Assembly: GCA_002118135.1 (NCBI GenBank)
Contig: BDIU01000240.1
Span: 186,001-250,000, forward strand
Direction of reading: 5' to 3'
DNA length: 64,000 nt
From: Trebouxia sp. TZW2008
Taxonomy: Eukaryota > Chlorophyta > Trebouxiophyceae > Trebouxiales > Trebouxiaceae
Position numbers and translations under genes: made by a program. Below the pieces are notes generated by a model, which searched no databases, was not told the DNA's origin, and saw nothing but the letters and a program-made list of their open reading frames with translations. Positions 60,101 through 64,000 of this stretch are shown here, piece by piece (position 1 is the first letter of the stretch; each line of letters opens with the position of its first letter).

Positions 60101-62071
60101 ACGCAACTTTGATGAGTCAACAAGCGCTAAGAACACTAACAAGTGTTCCCCTGAGTGTGAATGGCCTCTTAGCAGCATGCAGGTGTATCACCATCACCAC
60201 TTGAATGCAGAATATGGGAGATGAAGATACTTTTGCTCTTGGACCGCTTCTGACCAAAGAGGCTCCCGCAATGGTGCCTAATGGCATAACCCCGTTCTTT
60301 TCTTTGCTTTATTTGTATTCCTTTGCATTTCTTTTGTCTCTTTTCCTATGCATCTTCTTTTGTTTCTTTTCTTATGCAATGAGGTGTGAGAAGTGCTTTG
60401 CACTGCCATCGGTTGCGTACCTCTGCCTGAAGCTGTTTCAGCTCAGCTTGCAGTTCAGCAGACGCCCAGTTCTTCTCCAAATAGGACTGCAGCTGCTTTT
60501 TGGCATAGGGGAACATGACATCGTACACAAAGCTGATGGGTGCAACTGTGCCCTCAATGTCCAAAATCACTGCCTTTGGAGCCTCTTGAGCCGCCCCCTT
60601 ACGCCTCTTTGCAGGGCGCTCGGTCTCTGCAGGGCCATATTGCCATTTGCTTGTCACGTTTGTTTGGTCTGTCTTTGTTCATCATAACCAGTGTTGGTGA
60701 GGAGACAGGTTACAACTGAGCGACGCGTCAGCATTCCCTTGTCAAGCATTGTGGCAAACCACTGACTGGCTGCAATTCCTCCAAACAACCACTCACAAGG
60801 GTGACGCAATGAAATTTTGCAAGTTGCGCCTGAAAAGTCTGGAAAATGTGCATGACAAAGCCCTTTAGCCATGCACATGGTTCCGCTTAGCTTGCAGTGT
60901 CCCAGACAAAAAGCAGACTGACTGATGAATCACACCGATTGCTCACCTGCATGTCGATTCTGTGCATAACCATTCTGCAGGGTGCCGTTAGTAACTGCAG
61001 CTGGGGCATTGGCTGAGGGTTTTGCTGCATCAACGCCTAGGGTCTTGAGCTTGATTGCTGCTTCAAAGAGGTAGTCATAGCACTCAGCCTGAGTCTTGGC
61101 CTGAATCCAAGAGCTGCCCCAAACGTAGACACCATGCCGTCTTACCAGCACAGCCTGTGACTTAGGGTAGTCCTTGATGGCTTGCCGTAGGCGATCTGTC
61201 AACTCACACTCTCGGGCTGTGTTTTCAATGATTGGCACGACGCAGTTGTCGTAGTAGCCGTGCCCAGCAATGCCCTGCAGGCACCACATGAGATGAGACA
61301 GGCTAGAGTGAATGGAGTCAAGTTGTGTAGAGCGCATGTCGGGAATCGGGTATGCTTGCCGTATGGCGAGGTGCTAGCTGCTTGCTGCTGCACAATGACT
61401 TTGCTGCTGGGCTTTCTGGCAATCAGTGTGCTTGTTCTATGAACGCAGTGAGCGAGCAGGTTTTCCAACAGCCAAATTGATTGCAGCAATAGATGCTGTG
61501 CAAGCAAGGACATTTCACATCATGCTACAGCATGGGGAGATGCTTTTTGGCTGGGCCTGCGTGCACTTGCCTTGATCATTTCTAGGTTAGTCACTGAGAA
61601 CTCTGAGGCAGAGGGGTCGATGAGGGTTGCCATGACTGCGTTCAGGGAGTGACTGTGCATGACTGCACCTGCTCCCCTTAGCTCATATGCCTGTCATAAC
61701 AGTCATGTCAGGTGTGGAATTGGCAGTTGCCGCAATTTTGTTCAACAACGTCGTTGTTTGATATGTGCGCATCTCACCGCCATGAACAATGGGGAGCACT
61801 CGCTCAACTTGGGAGGTTTGTACGGAGGCGGTCTGGCGGTAGGCTCGATCAGAACGTTTCCAGTTTTGTCCAAGACGAACATGTCGGCCGGGACCATGCG
61901 CTCCTTTTGCACACCGGAAGGCGCCATGACGATCAGCTGATCGTCCGCTTTGATGGACATGCCTCCTCCAGTGCCGCCCACCCACCCCTGCTGGTAGAAG
62001 TTGTGACAAATATCGCATACGAGCTGCTTTGCCTCGTCGATGGCGGCCTTTTGTTGCGAAGTGATCTGCAT
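57107..62071 (-). CDS. DEP1: Bifunctional methylthioribulose-1-phosphate dehydratase / enolase-phosphatase E1
   Basis: Two steps of the methionine salvage (Yang) cycle in one chain, as in land plants. Exons (minus): 61778-62071, 61571-61690, 60947-61274, 60421-60626, 59193-59327, 57690-57908, 57107-57322; 505 residues. The N-terminal class II aldolase-like dehydratase (MtnB) shows [38 protein letters not shown] with zinc-ligand histidines, and [12 protein letters not shown]. After a linker (about residues 230-255), the HAD phosphatase (MtnC) begins with [15 protein letters not shown], where the DxEGT nucleophile motif is intact, then [13 protein letters not shown] and [11 protein letters not shown], then [14 protein letters not shown]. 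Intron 2 has a GC donor (AAG then GCAAGT at 61570). Introns 4 and 5 are long because of exon-edge copies and dispersed repeats. Divergent from membrin. Confidence 0.95.
57885..58225 (-). repeat. Exon-edge array: DEP exon 6 start, four copies
   Basis: Acceptor region at 57908 (CTCCTGCCAGATGCGACCCT on plus) recurs with equivalents at 58011, about 58105 and 58208; periods about 103, 94 and 103. Confidence 0.95.
58613..58789 (+). mobile_element. Short MITE-like element with CAGT termini (family B, most complete copy)
   Basis: 177 bp. It begins CAGTAATCTCTC and ends GAGAGATTACTG, exact inverted termini of 12 bp; TA follows the right end and CA precedes the left. Short CAGT-ended elements with TA target sites are typical of pogo/Tigger-type MITEs of the Tc1-mariner group. 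Internal blocks TATAAGGAC and CTGACTGCAGTGGTA recur in the other copies. No coding capacity. Confidence 0.8.
58985..59098 (+). repeat. Dispersed repeat family A, copy 4
   Basis: In DEP intron 5. Best match to copy 2; it ends in AATGAATGAATGAAGAATG, a short tetranucleotide tail. Confidence 0.85.
59270..59600 (-). repeat. Exon-edge array: DEP exon 5 start, four copies
   Basis: Acceptor equivalents at 59327 (used), 59414, 59493 and 59580; periods 87, 79 and 87. Plus-strand core GCATGCCAGCCAGTC...TGTCTTTGCCTG. Confidence 0.95.
59655..59810 (+). mobile_element. Family B MITE copy
   Basis: DEP intron 4. Shares TATAAGGAC, TAAGGACAAGGCA, CCTGACTGCAGTGGTACCTC and GGACAATTTTCTTGGTA with the full copy. 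The right terminus is not clear. Confidence 0.75.
60225..60330 (-). repeat. Dispersed repeat family C, reverse copy
   Basis: DEP intron 4. CCAAAGAGGCTCCCGCAATG, then GTGCCTAATGGCATAACCCC and a T-rich end. Confidence 0.7.
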
Positions 62072-62439
62072 GCTTGGCAGTGTGTTAACGCTACAGGTTT
62101 GCGGACAGGCGCGACGCTTTGTAGACTTGTGACGATGCTTTCTTGTGCCAGACCTTACCGATGAAGGCCCTTAGTAAGGCATCTGCTCGTGGGTTCTCGT
62201 GCAGCGAAATGACTCAGGATTGCCAGTGCAGCATGCTTTGCAGGACCTGCACTGGCAGGTCCTGCAAAGCATGACGTCCTGCCCTATTGGCGACTGATCG
62301 AGCGAAATCAGTGCTCCAACATTTCTTATCCTGCTCGTTGCTGCAAAGACTCTATCGCACCTGCAGCCGCTCGCAAGCGTACAGCGTTGATGTCGGCGTA
62401 GGGAGTTGTACAGGCCGCCGCTTGCAAAATAGCTAGCCT
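62072..62439. promoter_or_regulatory. Divergent promoter region, DEP / membrin
   Basis: 368 bp between the two start codons. CpG-rich on the DEP side. It contains the perfect inverted repeat at 62232-62273. Transcription starts are not visible. Confidence 0.6.
62232..62273. repeat. Perfect inverted repeat, 19-bp arms, 4-nt loop
   Basis: Arms 62232-62250 and 62255-62273 are exact reverse complements (left arm begins CATGCTTTGCAGG) around the loop ACTG. It sits midway between two divergent genes. Confidence 0.95.
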
Positions 62440-63747
62440 ATGTCAGACATCAAGACTCTGCACAAGACCGCCAGGACGCTGATACTGAGTTTACGCGACG
62501 GCTTAGAGCAATTGGAACGATCAGAAAATGTAAATGATCGGAGGCAGCATCACCTGTCTTGTTGAGCCTGCCAAGTATGGCTCCTGTGTGATGTGCATGA
62601 GACCAAGCTAAGTTCTTGACAAGCAGGTGCCGCACTATGGCGCTGCAACCGGATTGTCCCGCCAGCTACAGCAAAAGCTGTCTGACTTGCAAAAGATCAG
62701 CTCACAGATGGAGAGCATTTGGCGTATGCAAGTTGTCAAGGAAAGCACTGCCAAAAGGGACATCTGGAAACGGTAAGCAGACAAGTTGTGTGTCTATTGT
62801 CTGCAAAGCTAGTGCGTTGTCGAGCACTCACGCCTATGTTTGCAGAAAGGTGGAGCAGGTCTCAGAGGAGACAGATGCTTTACGAGCAGCACTGGACAAG
62901 CACACAGGTCGACAGCATAGGTGAGCACTGCTATGAAGCTTGTGAAACCTGCTGGCATGCTAGCCTCTGCCCTGTTGCACTATGTGGCCTCCAAAACATC
63001 AGACAGCAGTGCGTATGGGTGACACGACAACTTTTCAAACTGTACCAATTGCATTTGCAACTAGTTGCACTATATTGCAGGAAGCAGGTGGAAGAGCAGC
63101 AACGGCAAGAGCTGCTGCAGAGGTCACATGGTGCAGTAGACTACATGTCTCAGAGAGATGCAGATTCCCAGAGCATGAGCTACCTCGATAATTCAAAACG
63201 CGTCGTGGAAGAGGCATTGCAGACAGGCACAGCTGTCCTTCAGAACATGAGCGGTCAGCGTGAGCGCCTCAAGGTTTGTTCTTTTGTGTTCACCCTTTTG
63301 TGTTCACCCCTTGAGCAATGAAAAAGAAAAAGCAAATAAAAAAGAAAAAGGAAAGAGAAGCTTACACTGTCAGGGGTTATATTGGGAGCCTCTGTCAGTA
63401 GAGGCAGCCTGGGATTGCTACTGTACAAGCAGCAACCAGCAAAAAGTTGAGCGTTTGTGTGTGTTGCTCGCATAACAATTTGGCGTTGGGTGCTGCAGGC
63501 TGCAAAAACCAAGGCATTGGATGTGATCAATAGCCTTGGCTTGTCAGACTCGTTATTACGTGTCATTGAACGGCGACAAAGGATGGACAAACTGATAACG
63601 TATGGCGGCATGGTAAGGGGCGCATGGCGCTAACAAGTCCTACTTTTGAGAGACTCCATGCACGTGCAGGACTTCTGATGACTTGAGATTACTTTGCAGG
63701 TGGTCGTTGTCGTGTTTCTCATCCTCCTTTGGCGGTGGCTCAAGTGA
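62440..63747 (+). CDS. Membrin-type Golgi Qb-SNARE (Bos1/GOSR2/MEMB family)
   Basis: Tail-anchored SNARE acting in ER-to-Golgi and intra-Golgi fusion. Exons 62440-62529, 62627-62772, 62846-62920, 63081-63273, 63499-63612, 63700-63747; 221 residues, the usual length. It starts MSDIKTLHKTARTLILSLRD, then the Habc-like helices with KRDIWKRKVEQVSEETDALR. The SNARE helix carries SYLDNSKRVVEEALQTG, NMSGQRERLKAAKTKALDV, and INSLGLSDSLLRVIERRQ; the last exon encodes the hydrophobic anchor VVVVVFLILLWRWLK before TGA. The conserved LGLS.S..RLIERR-type segment fits membrin best; GOS28 is the main alternative. Intron 5 contains a family C repeat. Confidence 0.92.
63315..63430 (+). repeat. Dispersed repeat family C
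   Basis: Membrin intron 5. A-rich left end, then GGGAGCCTCTGTCAGTAGAG and GCAGCCTGGGATTGCT. Confidence 0.75.
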
Positions 63748-64000
63748 AAATGTGGCTTCTTGGGTATGTACAAAATTTTCAGCACCACCAAAGAACGCAG
63801 TCATGCTGCAGCACTTGTTATCAACAGACATGCTCAACATGTTCTCAGGAACTGCTTAGGCCTGTTGACCCGTTGGAGTCTCAGCATAAGACCGCTATTC
63901 TGCAAACTGTTGCAAAGTGGTGGCAACTTGCACAAATGCCACTGCCATTTGCGCTGGTAGACAGTAAATTCAGGATTGCATTGCCCTGCTGCTCATGTGC
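63748..64000 (+). other. 3' flank of membrin
   Basis: No further gene recognised before the window ends. Confidence 0.4.

Overview
The window is nuclear DNA of a green alga (Chlorophyta; a trebouxiophyte-like alga is my best guess, not proven). The reasons are: plant-type assimilatory nitrate reductase; the plant/algal quinone oxidoreductase NDC1; the plant-style fusion of methylthioribulose-1-phosphate dehydratase with enolase-phosphatase; very intron-dense genes whose acceptors are mostly TGCAG; and an axonemal dynein, so the organism has (or recently had) a flagellated stage. Gene calls were made by translating exons by eye and requiring splice sites and phases to agree across every junction. 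No database search was run.

Layout. 1-828: an intron of the dynein gene (or upstream flank) with a TTCC microsatellite. 829-33721 (+): an inner-arm dynein heavy chain of the I1 1-beta/DNAH2 class, 65 visible exons, 5' end outside the window. 34486-41794 (-): NADH nitrate reductase, 11 exons, convergent with the dynein. 42301-47886 (+): NDC1-type NAD(P)H-quinone oxidoreductase, 11 exons, divergent from nitrate reductase across a 506-bp shared upstream region. 48563-49989 (+): a PEBP-family protein with a probable signal peptide. 51091-54625 (+): an oxysterol-binding-protein-related protein. 54989-56529 (-): a TLDc-domain protein, GC donor in intron 1. 57107-62071 (-): the bifunctional methionine-salvage enzyme DEP. 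62440-63747 (+): a membrin-type Golgi Qb-SNARE, divergent from DEP across 368 bp holding a perfect 19+19 bp inverted repeat.

The genes are ordinary housekeeping, metabolic and flagellar genes and do not form one pathway. The unusual signal is in the introns. At 19 exon edges in six genes, the exon end and its splice site are repeated in tandem into the adjacent intron, with periods of about 80-240 bp. In two dynein arrays the spacing is almost constant (112 and 142 bp), and several extra copies keep an open reading frame and a GT or GC donor. I regard this 'stuttered exon edge' pattern as the most interesting feature. Also notable are 7 GC-AG introns among 108 inferred, two stop-free introns divisible by three, and three families of short dispersed repeats, one with pogo-like CAGT termini.
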